Below, one piece after another: positions 40,981-49,200 of a stretch of DNA of 64,000 nucleotides. Within the stretch, counting starts at the first letter, position 1. Each line of letters begins with the position of its first letter. The notes below the pieces were generated by a model. The model ran no database searches and had not been told where the DNA came from. It was given only the letters and a program-made list of their open reading frames with translations. This DNA is from Pseudomonadota bacterium (GTDB lineage Bacteria > Pseudomonadota > Alphaproteobacteria > Rhodobacterales > Rhodobacteraceae), in the NCBI GenBank assembly GCA_020161615.1, contig JAIUPD010000009.1, forward strand, positions 1-64,000, written 5' to 3'. The position numbers and the translations under genes are program-made.

Positions 40981-43230
40981 ATGGGAAATGGTCCATTTGC
41001 GCATTCTGGCCTGCTCGCCGACCAATCCGATTGGCAGACATTGGAGGACCATCATCGAGAGGCCGGAAATCTGGCGTCCCGACGGGGGCAGTCAATCGGT
41101 CTTGACCGCAGCGCCGGCCTGGCCGCGTCGGTGCATGATTTTGGCAAGCACGATCCTCTCTTTCAGCGGCGGCTTTCCGGCGAGGAAATCCGCGTCGACC
41201 ATTCCACCGCAGGGGCCGCTTTGCTGATGAAGCGTGCGCACGGCGCCGAGAAAATGGCGACGGAAGTGCTGGCCTATGCGATCCTCGGCCACCACGCGGG
41301 ACTGCCCGACAAGGACGGATCGGATGCCGCGATGACCCGGCGGCTGGAGCAGTTCCGCGACGGGATCCCGGGCTCCGTCACCTCGGCGGCGGCGGTCGAT
41401 CTGGCGCCGCTGCTGCCCGAAATCAGCGCGAAGATCCGCCCCGGGGGGCTGGCGGGCTTTGACCTGTCGGTCCTGGGGCGGATGGTATTCTCCTGCCTGG
41501 TCGATGCCGACTTTCGCGACACCGAGGCCTTCTACGACCGGCTGGAGAACCGCAACCGCGATCGGGATTGGCCCTCGCTCACGGCGATTCTGCCCGACCT
41601 GCGCGCGAGGTTCGACGCGCATATGGCCGGCTTCACGGCCGAGACGGACCTGAACCGCCTGCGCGCCGAGGTACTGGCCCATATCCGCGAGGGCGCCGCG
41701 ATGCCGCCTGGCCTCTTCACGCTGACCGTGCCGACCGGGGGCGGCAAGACCCTGGCCAGCCTGGGCTTCGCGCTGGACCATGCGGCGCGCTACGGTCACC
41801 GGCGGATCCTCTACGCCATCCCCTATACCTCGATCATCGACCAGACGGCGGCCACGTTCCGCGAACTGCTCGGCGATATCGTGCTGGAGCATCATTCCGC
41901 GATCGACATCGAGGCGCGGGGCCCGGGCGGCATCGAGGGGCGCGACAAGGCCCGCCTCGCCATGGAGGATTGGGCCGCGCCCGTGGTGGTGACCACCAAT
42001 GTGCAGCTCTTCGAGAGCCTGTTTGCCGCGCGCCCCTCGCGCTGCCGCAAGCTGCATAACATCGCCGGTTCCGTCATCGTGCTGGACGAAGCGCAGAGCC
42101 TGCCGCGCCCCCTTCTGATGCCGACGCTGCGGATGATCGACACGCTGGCCACGCAGTATGGCTGCTCGGTGGTGCTGTGTACCGCCACGCAGCCGGCCTT
42201 CGACAGTCGCCAATTGAAACAAGGCCTTGCGCTGGAGGGGCGCGAGTTGGCGCCCGATCCGGTCGGGCTGGCCAGCCGCCTGCGCCGGGCGCGGATCGTG
42301 CGGGGCGGCGTCATGGAGGACGCCGCGCTGATCGACGCGCTGCGGGCGACGCCGCAGGGGATGGTGATCGTCAACAGCCGCAAGCATGCGCTGGACCTGT
42401 TCCGGGCGGCGCAGGCCGAGGGGCTGGAAGGGCTGGTGCATCTGACCACCCGCCAATATCCGGCCCACCGCCGCCGCATCCTAGCGGAGGTGCGGGCGCG
42501 ATTGGAGGCCAAGGCCCCCTGTCGCCTGATCGCGACCAGCCTGATCGAGGCCGGGGTCGATGTCGATTTCCCCAAGGGCTGGCGGGCCGAGGCGGGGCTG
42601 GACAGCATTGTCCAAAGCGCGGGCCGGGTGAACCGCGAGGGGCGGCGCCCGCGGGAGGACAGCACACTCACCGTCTTCGAGGCGCCGGGCCAGCCGGTGC
42701 CCGCCAGCCTGAAGCCGCTGATCGACGCCATGCGCAGTACGGCGGGCCGGCATGACGACCTGCTGGCGCCGGCGGCGATCCGGGACTGGTTCGACCAGGT
42801 CTATTGGACCCGGGGGGTGGAGAGGATGGGCCAACCGATGGTGGATGCCTTTGTCTTCTCGGGTCGGGACTTGGGCGGGGGCCATACCAACTTTCCCTAT
42901 CGTTCGACCGCTGAGGCCTACCGGATGATCGACACCCTCATGGTCCCGGTGATCATCGGCCGCGACGACGACGCCCGGGCGGCCATCGCCCGGCTGAACG
43001 TGCCCGATGTCCATTCAGGCAATCTCGCGCGGGCCTTGCAGGCCTTTACCGTGCAGATCCCGGACAGGGCGCGGGCCCTGCTGCTCCAGAACGGCCATGC
43101 GCGGTTTGAAGCGCCCCATTTGCGCGGGGACCAGTTCTGCGTGTTGCAGGACCTGACGCTTTATCACGAGGACAGCGGATTGCGGTGGGAGGATGCCGAG
43201 TATTTAAGCGCGGATCAGAGCTTGATTTGA
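40981..43230 (+). CDS. cas3: Cas3 nuclease-helicase (type I-C)
   Basis: 749 residues. The HD nuclease domain (about 1-230) has ASVHDFGKHDPLFQ, DHSTAGAALLM and ILGHHAGLPDK. The superfamily 2 helicase follows with Walker A VPTGGGKTLASLGFALDHA near 250, DEAQ-box VIVLDEAQSLPRP near 365, VVLCTATQPAF, and motif VI-like VQSAGRVNREGRR. Cas3 is recruited by Cascade to unwind and degrade target DNA. It is first in the type I-C order but is separated from cas5c by an unusual 384-bp gap that carries the crRNA-like element. Confidence 0.95.
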   Translation: MGNGPFAHSGLLADQSDWQTLEDHHREAGNLASRRGQSIGLDRSAGLAASVHDFGKHDPLFQRRLSGEEIRVDHSTAGAALLMKRAHGAEKMATEVLAYAILGHHAGLPDKDGSDAAMTRRLEQFRDGIPGSVTSAAAVDLAPLLPEISAKIRPGGLAGFDLSVLGRMVFSCLVDADFRDTEAFYDRLENRNRDRDWPSLTAILPDLRARFDAHMAGFTAETDLNRLRAEVLAHIREGAAMPPGLFTLTVPTGGGKTLASLGFALDHAARYGHRRILYAIPYTSIIDQTAATFRELLGDIVLEHHSAIDIEARGPGGIEGRDKARLAMEDWAAPVVVTTNVQLFESLFAARPSRCRKLHNIAGSVIVLDEAQSLPRPLLMPTLRMIDTLATQYGCSVVLCTATQPAFDSRQLKQGLALEGRELAPDPVGLASRLRRARIVRGGVMEDAALIDALRATPQGMVIVNSRKHALDLFRAAQAEGLEGLVHLTTRQYPAHRRRILAEVRARLEAKAPCRLIATSLIEAGVDVDFPKGWRAEAGLDSIVQSAGRVNREGRRPREDSTLTVFEAPGQPVPASLKPLIDAMRSTAGRHDDLLAPAAIRDWFDQVYWTRGVERMGQPMVDAFVFSGRDLGGGHTNFPYRSTAEAYRMIDTLMVPVIIGRDDDARAAIARLNVPDVHSGNLARALQAFTVQIPDRARALLLQNGHARFEAPHLRGDQFCVLQDLTLYHEDSGLRWEDAEYLSADQSLI

Positions 43231-43238
43231 ATAGGATG

Positions 43239-43263
43239 GCGCCCGGCGTGGGACGCCGGGCGC
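43239..43263. terminator. Perfect hairpin after cas3, also the 3' end of the crRNA-like RNA
   Basis: GCGCCCGGCGT (43239-43249) pairs exactly with ACGCCGGGCGC (43253-43263) across a 3-nt loop, 8 bp after the cas3 stop. No T-run follows on either strand. For the minus-strand RNA it sits where a second repeat stem-loop would be, 32 nt after the handle. Confidence 0.6.
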
Positions 43264-43323
43264 GCGCAATGAGAACGCAACGCTACACAGAGAATGTTTC
43301 GATCCGCGCGGCAAAGCCACGAC
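43239..43323 (-). ncRNA. crRNA-like RNA (CreR/CreA-type) with pseudo-repeat and pseudo-spacer
   Basis: Read on the minus strand. Positions 43321-43307 form a 6-bp stem CGUGGC-UUU-GCCGCG (one G-U pair). Positions 43306-43296 then read CGGATCGAAAC, identical to the last 11 nt of the array repeat, which is the 5' handle Cas5 leaves in type I-C. The loop sequence has diverged, but the cleavage point at the stem base is preserved. Positions 43295-43264 are a 32-nt pseudo-spacer starting ATTCTCTGTGTAGCGTT, followed by the 43263-43239 hairpin as pseudo-repeat 2. A weak promoter (TTGAGT 43358-43353, 17 bp, TAGTGC 43335-43330) would start transcription at about 43323. The first 17 nt match the cas5c promoter site with one mismatch at position 6, where Cascade leaves bases unpaired. 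It is probably a Cascade-guided autorepressor (CreR) or a toxin-repressing CreA. Confidence 0.78.
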
Positions 43324-43329
43324 CCGGTT

Positions 43330-43358
43330 GCACTATGGGGGTTCGATATCCAACTCAA
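43330..43358 (-). promoter_or_regulatory. Possible promoter of the crRNA-like RNA
   Basis: On the minus strand TTGAGT (43353-43358) and TAGTGC (43330-43335) are 17 bp apart. The -10 is poor, but the predicted start (about 43323) falls exactly at the base of pseudo-repeat 1. Confidence 0.4.
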
Positions 43359-43466
43359 GGGACATCGAGAACGACCCGACCTTCAACCGCAGCGAGTACC
43401 GCCTTCTCTTCATCAAGGACTCCTTTCAAGTGATGCTGGCAAGCATACGCGCAACCCCTCGACTAG

Positions 43467-43498
43467 TCCACAAGATTTAACGCTACACATAGAATGAA
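43467..43498 (+). promoter_or_regulatory. cas5c-operon promoter overlapped by a PAM-flanked target of the crRNA-like RNA
   Basis: TCCACA (43467-43472), 17 bp, then TAGAAT (43490-43495; 5 of 6 to consensus) form the best promoter upstream of cas5c. On the minus strand 43495-43479 reads ATTCTATGTGTAGCGTT, preceded by TTC (43498-43496), the established type I-C PAM. It therefore presents a protospacer covering the -10 box to the crRNA-like RNA encoded 170 bp away. Binding of Cascade here would block RNA polymerase. Confidence 0.72.
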
Positions 43499-43614
43499 GA
43501 TAGAGTTGCCAACCACGCACCAGAGCGGGAGCGGTCGTACCACCTCAAACCTGGCGCAGCTTTTTTCTTGCTAGACGTAGACAAGCCGATAATCTTGCAA
43601 CCGGGAGAGAGTTC

Positions 43615-44313
43615 ATGGCCTATGGTGTTCGCTTACTAGTCTGGGGTCAGCACGCCCTTTTTACACGCCCGGAATTGAAGGTCGAACGCGTCAGCTATGA
43701 CGTGATGACCCCCTCGGCCGCGCGCGGTATTCTGGAAGCCATTCACTGGAAACCCTCGATCCGCTGGGTCATCGACCGAATTCATGTGTTGGAGCCGATC
43801 CGCTTTCAGTCGATCCGCCGTAACGAGGTCGGGCACAAGGCGCCGGCGGGCACGATAAAAAGCGCCATGAAGCGGGGCGATCTCGGCGGGGTTCAGCTTT
43901 TGGTGGATGAGGACCGCCAGCAACGCGCCTCGACCGTGCTGGTGGCCCCGCGCTACGTGATCGAGGCGCATTTCATCCTGACCCCGCGCGCCGATGCGAG
44001 CGACAGCGAGGGCAAGCATCTGGACATCTTCAACCGCCGCGCCGCGCGCGGGCAATGCTTTCACCAGCCCTGCCTCGGCACCCGCGAATTCGCCGCGCAT
44101 TTCGAGCTGATCGCCCCGGACGCGCCCCTGCCCGCCCGCAACCCCGAGGCAGAAACCGCGGATCTGGGCTTCGGCGCCCCGCGCGACCTGGGCTACATGC
44201 TGTGGGATATCGACCATGCCGCGCCCGGCCGCCCCTCGCTGCTGTTCCGCGCCACGCTGCGCGACGGTGTGATGGAGGTGCCGCCGCCCGGCAGCCCCGA
44301 GGTGAAGCGATGA
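43615..44313 (+). CDS. cas5c: Cas5c (Cas5d) crRNA-processing endoribonuclease
   Basis: 232 residues from ATG 43615 with GGGAGAG upstream. It has the family start YGVRLLVWGQHALFTRPELK followed by RVSYDVMTPSAARGILEAIH, and near the end REFAAHFELI and DLGYMLWDID. In type I-C this subunit replaces Cas6, cutting each repeat at the base of its stem to leave an 11-nt 5' handle, and stays in Cascade. It is the first gene of the effector unit after the regulatory gap. The stop overlaps cas8c by ATGA. Confidence 0.95.
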   Translation: MAYGVRLLVWGQHALFTRPELKVERVSYDVMTPSAARGILEAIHWKPSIRWVIDRIHVLEPIRFQSIRRNEVGHKAPAGTIKSAMKRGDLGGVQLLVDEDRQQRASTVLVAPRYVIEAHFILTPRADASDSEGKHLDIFNRRAARGQCFHQPCLGTREFAAHFELIAPDAPLPARNPEAETADLGFGAPRDLGYMLWDIDHAAPGRPSLLFRATLRDGVMEVPPPGSPEVKR

Positions 44314-46166
44314 GCCTGCTCGCCGCGCTGGCCCGCGCCTATGATCGCCTGCCCGACGCGCCGCCCTATGGCTATTCGACCGAGAAAATCGGCTTCTGCG
44401 TGGTGCTGAACCCCGACGGGTCGGTGGCCGAAACCGCCGATCTGCGCGGCGATGACAAGAAACGCAGCCCGCGCCTGCTTCTGGTGCCGCAAGCGGTGAA
44501 GCGCACGGTCGGCATCGCGCCGAACTTCCTGTGGGACAAATCGGCCTATGTGCTGGGGGTGACGGCGGGCGAGGGCAAGCGCACCGCCGAGGAACACGCG
44601 AAGTTCCGTGAGCAACATCTGGAATGGCTGGATCAGACCGGTGACGCAGGGCTGCTGGCGCTGCACCGCTTCCTGGAGGGCTGGACCGCCGAGGCCTTCG
44701 CCCCGCCCCTCTGGCCCGAGGATCTGCGCGACCAGAACATCGTCTTCCGCCTGTCGGGTGAATACGAGTATCTGCACGACCGCCCCGCCGCCCGCACCCT
44801 GTGGCGAGCGATCGGCGCCGCCAATGCCTCCGATCCGCAGATTTGCCTTGTCAGCGGTACGCCGGGCCCGGTCGCGCGCCTGCATCCCTCGATCAAGGGT
44901 GTCTGGGGCGCGCAATCCTCGGGCGCGAGCCTGATCTCGTTCAACCTCGACGCCTTCACCTCTTACGGACACGAACAGGGCGACAACGCCCCGATCTCGG
45001 AAGCCGCCGCCTTCGCCTATACCACCGCGCTCAACCGATTTCTGGAGAAGGACAGCGGCCACCGTATCCAGATCGGCGATACCTCGACCGTGTTCTGGGC
45101 GGATTGCGAAGATGCGACCGTGGCGCAGGAAGCGGACGCCTGGGCGGCCCTGATGCTGGGCGGCAACGCGAAGGCCGGTCCAGAAGAAAAGCTCCTCGAG
45201 GCCAGGATACGCAGCAACCTTCTTCAGATGCGCGACGGCAAACCGTTGCAGCAGATCGCCCCGCATCTCAGCACGGGCGTGAGGATGCATCTGCTGGGTC
45301 TGGCGCCAAACGCCGCACGGCTGTCCGTCCGATATTACTGGACCGACAGTTTCGGCACCCTGGCGCAGAATTACGCCGCCTATCTGCGCGATGTTGCCAT
45401 GGAACCCGCACCCGAGCGCCCGGTCTTCTCGATCAGGGCCGCGGCGTTGCGTAGCGCCCCGGCAGAGTTCCGCAACAATGTGCTTAAATATGATGGCGAC
45501 CGCGTTTCCCCTCTGCTGGCCGGGGAATTGACCCGGGCCATCCTGACCGGCGCCCGGTTCCCGCGCGCTTTGCTTGGATTGCTGCTGATGCGCGTGCGCA
45601 GCGACCACGTGCTGGATCGCATCCGCATTTCCCTAATCAAGGGGCTGATCGTCCGCGACATGCGGCTTGAGCAGCGCTTGCCCTCGCGCCCTGACGGCAC
45701 ACCGATGGAGACCTACCTCATGCGCCCCGATCCCGAAGACCCGAATGTCGCCCGCCGTCTCGGTCGCCTTTTCGCCTTGATTGAACGGGCGCAGCTCGCG
45801 GCACTGGGGGACGGCATCAACGCGACGGTGAAGGACAAATTCCTCGGCCCCGCCGCAGCGACACCCGGCCGCGTCTTTCCCAGCTTGCTGATGAATGCCG
45901 AGAACCACCATCTGAAGCGGCTGCGCAACGGCCATTCGGATGCCGACTGGATCAAGGATGCCGCCCATGCCCGCGCTGTCGGCGCCGGACTGAACCGCGA
46001 CATCGGCGAGCTCTGGGCCAGTCTAGAGAGGGGCGCGCCGGCGCAGCACAGCTTGGAAGAGCAGGGACTCTTTCTGGTGGGCTATTACCAGGAACGCTTT
46101 GTCAAACGGGACGAGTCAGCGGCGGACGCCGCCGCCAGCCCGGAAGAACACGAGAGTGAGGAGTGA
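44310..46166 (+). CDS. cas8c: Cas8c (Csd1) large Cascade subunit
   Basis: 618 residues from ATG 44310, coupled to cas5c. It opens SLLAALARAYDRLPDAPPYG and contains GYSTEKIGFCVVLNPDG, FLWDKSAYVLGV, SGASLISFNLDAFTSYGHEQ and the C-terminal SLLMNAENHHLKRL, all typical of Csd1. Cas8c recognises the PAM, here expected to be TTC, and helps recruit Cas3. The length is normal for the family, with no frameshift. Confidence 0.95.
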   Translation: MSLLAALARAYDRLPDAPPYGYSTEKIGFCVVLNPDGSVAETADLRGDDKKRSPRLLLVPQAVKRTVGIAPNFLWDKSAYVLGVTAGEGKRTAEEHAKFREQHLEWLDQTGDAGLLALHRFLEGWTAEAFAPPLWPEDLRDQNIVFRLSGEYEYLHDRPAARTLWRAIGAANASDPQICLVSGTPGPVARLHPSIKGVWGAQSSGASLISFNLDAFTSYGHEQGDNAPISEAAAFAYTTALNRFLEKDSGHRIQIGDTSTVFWADCEDATVAQEADAWAALMLGGNAKAGPEEKLLEARIRSNLLQMRDGKPLQQIAPHLSTGVRMHLLGLAPNAARLSVRYYWTDSFGTLAQNYAAYLRDVAMEPAPERPVFSIRAAALRSAPAEFRNNVLKYDGDRVSPLLAGELTRAILTGARFPRALLGLLLMRVRSDHVLDRIRISLIKGLIVRDMRLEQRLPSRPDGTPMETYLMRPDPEDPNVARRLGRLFALIERAQLAALGDGINATVKDKFLGPAAATPGRVFPSLLMNAENHHLKRLRNGHSDADWIKDAAHARAVGAGLNRDIGELWASLERGAPAQHSLEEQGLFLVGYYQERFVKRDESAADAAASPEEHESEE

Positions 46167-46170
46167 GTTG

Positions 46171-47049
46171 ATGAGCCCGATCCAAAACCGCCATGATTTC
46201 GTCTTTCTCTTCGACATCAGGAATGGCAACCCGAACGGCGATCCCGATAACGGCAACATGCCGCGGATCGACAACGACACGCAGCACGGGCTGGTCACCG
46301 ACGTCGCCCTCAAGCGCAAGATCCGCAACTACGTCGATCTGAAGCATGGCGGCCGCCCGCCCCACGGAATCTACATGCGCGAGAAAGCGGTACTGAATAC
46401 GATCCACGCCGAAGCCTACACGGCCCTGGGCATCAAGTCGGATGCCAAGAAGCTGCCGAAAGAAGAAGAGGGGCGCCGGATTACCCGCTGGATGTGCGAC
46501 AACTTCTACGACATCCGGACCTTCGGCGCCGTCATGACGACCGAGGTCAACGCAGGTCAGGTCCGCGGCCCGGTGCAACTGAGCTTTTCGGAATCGGTTG
46601 ACCCCATCCTGCCGCAGGAGATCACCATCACCCGGTCGTCGGTCACTAACGAGAAGGATGCCTCCAAAGAGCGGACCATGGGTCGGAAATACATCGTCCC
46701 CTACGGACTTTATCGTTGCCACGGCTTCGTCTCGGCCAGCCTTGCGGGCGACGCAACCAAGGGCACCGGCTTTTCGCAAGAGGATCTCGATCTGCTGTTT
46801 GAAGCCCTCTGCAACATGTTCGAGCACGACCGTTCCGCGGCGCGAATGGAGATGAACGCCCAGAAACTCGTGGTTTTCCGCCATGAGAACGCCCTTGGGA
46901 ACGCGCCTGCCCAATCGCTCTTCCGCCGGGTGAAAACCACGCTGAATCCCGACGTGAAAGTCCCGCGCAGCATCGACGATTACACCGTTTCGATCGACCA
47001 GAACGACCTGCCGGCCGGGGTTAGCATGATTTTCCCCTGCGGCCTTTGA
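46171..47049 (+). CDS. cas7c: Cas7c (Csd2) Cascade backbone
   Basis: 292 residues from ATG 46171, 4 nt after cas8c. Family hallmarks are RHDFVFLFDIRNGNPNGDPD and NMPRIDNDTQHGLVTDVALK at the N-terminus, FYDIRTFGAVMTTEVNAGQV, and LYRCHGFVSASLAGD. Several copies polymerise along the crRNA spacer and flip out every sixth base, which is relevant to the mismatch pattern of the crRNA-like RNA in the cas3-cas5c gap. Confidence 0.95.
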   Translation: MSPIQNRHDFVFLFDIRNGNPNGDPDNGNMPRIDNDTQHGLVTDVALKRKIRNYVDLKHGGRPPHGIYMREKAVLNTIHAEAYTALGIKSDAKKLPKEEEGRRITRWMCDNFYDIRTFGAVMTTEVNAGQVRGPVQLSFSESVDPILPQEITITRSSVTNEKDASKERTMGRKYIVPYGLYRCHGFVSASLAGDATKGTGFSQEDLDLLFEALCNMFEHDRSAARMEMNAQKLVVFRHENALGNAPAQSLFRRVKTTLNPDVKVPRSIDDYTVSIDQNDLPAGVSMIFPCGL

Positions 47050-47052
47050 CCC

Positions 47053-47679
47053 ATGCCGGCCGAGATGGAACCCATCCCCCTCTCGGCCCTGCAGCACGCT
47101 GTCTATTGCCTCCGGCAGGCGGCGCTGATCCATCTGGAACGGCTCTGGGCCGAGAATCGGTTCACCGCCGAGGGCGATGTCCTGCACGCCGTGGCCGACA
47201 AGGGCGGCAACCGCAAGGCCCGAGGCGTCCGGCGGGTGCTGTCCCTGCCGCTGTCCAGCGAGCGGCTGAACTTGATCGGCACCGCGGATCTGGTCGAGTT
47301 TCACGGCGACACCCCGTTTCCGGTGGAATACAAGCGCGGCAAGCCCAAGCTGCACCGTGCCGATGAGGTCCAGCTCTGCGCGCAGGCCCTGTGTCTTGAG
47401 GAAATGACGGGCCAGCCGGTACCCCAAGGCGCGTTATTCTATGCCCAGACCAAACGGCGCGTGGTTGTCCCCTTCGACCCCGATCTGCGCGCCTTGACCG
47501 AGGCCACCGCGACCGATCTGGCGGCCGTGTTCTCGAGCAGCCAGACGCCGCCCCCCACGCCACACAAATCCCGCTGCCGCGCCTGTTCTCTGCAAGAGCT
47601 TTGCCGACCCGAGACCTTCGCCCGTCCGGTTCGGCAATGGCGCGACCGGATGCTCTCCAAGGCTTTGGAGGAGAGATGA
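47053..47679 (+). CDS. cas4: Cas4 exonuclease for spacer acquisition
   Basis: 208 residues from ATG 47053. The RecB-like nuclease core has PFPVEYKRGKPK (the E-x-K motif) and DEVQLCAQALCLEEMTGQPV. The iron-sulfur cysteines are an early Cys (HAVYCLRQAALIHLERLW) and the late cluster CRACSLQELC. Cas4 trims prespacers and selects the PAM together with Cas1-Cas2. It is coupled to cas1 by ATGA. Confidence 0.93.
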   Translation: MPAEMEPIPLSALQHAVYCLRQAALIHLERLWAENRFTAEGDVLHAVADKGGNRKARGVRRVLSLPLSSERLNLIGTADLVEFHGDTPFPVEYKRGKPKLHRADEVQLCAQALCLEEMTGQPVPQGALFYAQTKRRVVVPFDPDLRALTEATATDLAAVFSSSQTPPPTPHKSRCRACSLQELCRPETFARPVRQWRDRMLSKALEER

Positions 47680-48710
47680 AAAAACTGCTGAACACCGTCT
47701 ATGTCACCACGGAAGGGGCCGCGCTGAAGAAGGACGGCGAGGCCCTGGTGGCCGAGGTCGACGGCATCGAACGGGCGCGCGTTCCCCTGCATATGCTGGC
47801 CTCGGTCGTGGCCTTCGGCCCGATCCTGATCTCGCCTGCCCTGATCGGCATCTGCGCCGAACGCGGCATCACCCTGGCCTTGATGGACCGTGCCGGCCGG
47901 TTTCAGGCGCGAATCGAGGGGCCGGTTTCCGGCAATGTTCTGCTGCGGCGCGCCCAGTACCGGGTGGCCGACGGCGGCGAGGACATCGTGCGCTCGATTG
48001 TCCTGGGCAAGATCGCCAACCAGCGCGCGGTGATCCGCCGGGCGCTGCGCGACTACGGGTCCGAGATGGCGCCTCCGGCCCGCGACGCGCTTGACACGGC
48101 CAGCGACCGGATGGCGATGATCCTGCGCCGGGTGCAGGCGGCCGACAGCGGCACCGATGCTCTTCGCGGGTCCGAGGGAGAGGCGGCCAATCTCTATTTC
48201 TCCGTCTTCGACGCCCTGATCCGCAGCCCCGACCCCGAGTTGCGCTGGACCCAGCGGTCGCGTCGTCCGCCCCTGGATCCGATGAATGCGCTGCTGTCCT
48301 TCCTCTATACCCTGCTGACCCACGACTGCCGCGCCGCCTGCGAGGCGGTGGGCCTCGACCCCGCCGTCGGCTTCCTGCATCGCGACCGGCCGGGCCGCCC
48401 GAGCCTGGCCCTGGACCTGATGGAGGAATTGCGCGCGCCGCTGGCCGACCGGCTGGCGCTGTCGCTGGTCAATCGCCGGCAGCTGCGGGCCGGTGATTTC
48501 CGCCGGATGGAGGGCGGCGCGGTGCTGTTGTCCGACGAGGCCCGCAAACTGGTCCTGACCGCCTGGCAGGAGCGCAAGAAGGAAGAGCGTCTGCACCCTT
48601 TCCTGGCCGAGAAGGCGCCTTTCGGTCTGGTCCCCCATCTTCAAGCGCAGCTTCTGGCCCGCCATCTGCGCGGCGACATCGACGCCTATCCCCCCTGGTT
48701 CTGGAGCTGA
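47676..48710 (+). CDS. cas1: Cas1 integrase
   Basis: 344 residues from ATG 47676 with GGAGGAGAG upstream. It opens [20 protein letters not shown] and carries catalytic-region stretches [15 protein letters not shown] (Glu), [20 protein letters not shown] (His) and [20 protein letters not shown] (Glu/Asp), then [20 protein letters not shown]. It inserts new spacers at the leader end as a complex with Cas2. It is intact, consistent with the very long array downstream. Confidence 0.95.
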   Translation: MKKLLNTVYVTTEGAALKKDGEALVAEVDGIERARVPLHMLASVVAFGPILISPALIGICAERGITLALMDRAGRFQARIEGPVSGNVLLRRAQYRVADGGEDIVRSIVLGKIANQRAVIRRALRDYGSEMAPPARDALDTASDRMAMILRRVQAADSGTDALRGSEGEAANLYFSVFDALIRSPDPELRWTQRSRRPPLDPMNALLSFLYTLLTHDCRAACEAVGLDPAVGFLHRDRPGRPSLALDLMEELRAPLADRLALSLVNRRQLRAGDFRRMEGGAVLLSDEARKLVLTAWQERKKEERLHPFLAEKAPFGLVPHLQAQLLARHLRGDIDAYPPWFWS

Positions 48711-48711
48711 C

Positions 48712-49002
48712 ATGCTGGTTCTGGTCACCTATGACGTCAACACGCTGGAAGAGGGCGGAAAGAAGCGCCTGCGCCGGGTCGCCCGTGCCTGCGAGGATTG
48801 GGGCCAGCGGGTGCAGTTCTCCGTCTTCGAGATCGAGCTTGACCCGGCCCAATGGACCAAGCTGAAGGCGCGGCTGGAGGGCATAATCCTGCCCCAGCAT
48901 GACAGTCTGCGGTACTATTATCTGGGGTCGAACTGGACCCGCAAGGTCGAGCATGTGGGGGCCAAACCGGCGACGGACCTGAACGGCCCTCTCATCATCT
49001 GA
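48712..49002 (+). CDS. cas2: Cas2
   Basis: 96 residues, the usual length. It opens [20 protein letters not shown] with the ferredoxin-fold strand and aspartate, then [20 protein letters not shown] and [19 protein letters not shown]. It is the structural partner of Cas1. It is the last cas gene; the leader and array follow immediately on the same strand. Confidence 0.95.
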   Translation: MLVLVTYDVNTLEEGGKKRLRRVARACEDWGQRVQFSVFEIELDPAQWTKLKARLEGIILPQHDSLRYYYLGSNWTRKVEHVGAKPATDLNGPLII

Positions 49003-49200
49003 CATAGGTCGGCCAGCGCAGATGCGGACCCTGAGCGTGCCGCCAAACCCGGGAAGGTTCGCAACCCGGCCAGCTCTTTGAAATCGTGCAAGAATTTTCG
49101 CCACCCCTTGTCCCGCCCGCCGCCGGGGCAAGCCTTCCCAGGCCTGTCCGCAGGCAAGAGCGGATTTTCACAACCCCCACAACGCGCTATACCCCCCACC
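49003..49200 (+). promoter_or_regulatory. CRISPR leader
   Basis: 198 bp between cas2 and the first repeat, with the only AT-rich run of the area at 49073-49105 (CTCTTTGAAATCGTGCAAG then AATTTTCGCC). It should contain the array promoter and the Cas1-Cas2 integration site next to 49201. No open frame here is credible. Confidence 0.75.

Larger units (their letters stand above)
43231..43614. other. Gap between cas3 and cas5c carrying a crRNA-mimic and the cas5c promoter
   Basis: In most type I-C operons cas3 to cas2 are nearly contiguous, so a 384-bp gap is notable. It holds, from left to right, an 11-bp-stem hairpin (43239-43263), a crRNA-like unit on the minus strand, a stretch with no supported gene (43360-43465), a promoter with a Cascade-type target site (43467-43498), and a roughly 110-nt leader with the cas5c ribosome-binding site GGGAGAG. 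Short open frames in it look non-coding. Confidence 0.7.

Noticed and set aside
43208-43216. GCGCGGATC within the cas3 3' end, resembling part of the CRISPR repeat on the plus strand
   Set aside because: Only 9 bases, no GAAAC handle and no stem; probably chance in GC-rich coding DNA.
43272-43480. An open frame across the cas3-cas5c gap that reads GGSISNSRDIENDPTFNRSE and continues
   Set aside because: No standard start codon at a sensible place and no similarity I recognise; the region is better explained by the crRNA-like RNA and its promoter.
43494-43574. A 26-codon frame starting at the promoter in front of cas5c, considered as a CreT-like toxin
   Set aside because: Its ATG overlaps the -10 box and lies before the likely transcription start, has no ribosome-binding site, and the peptide has no notable feature.
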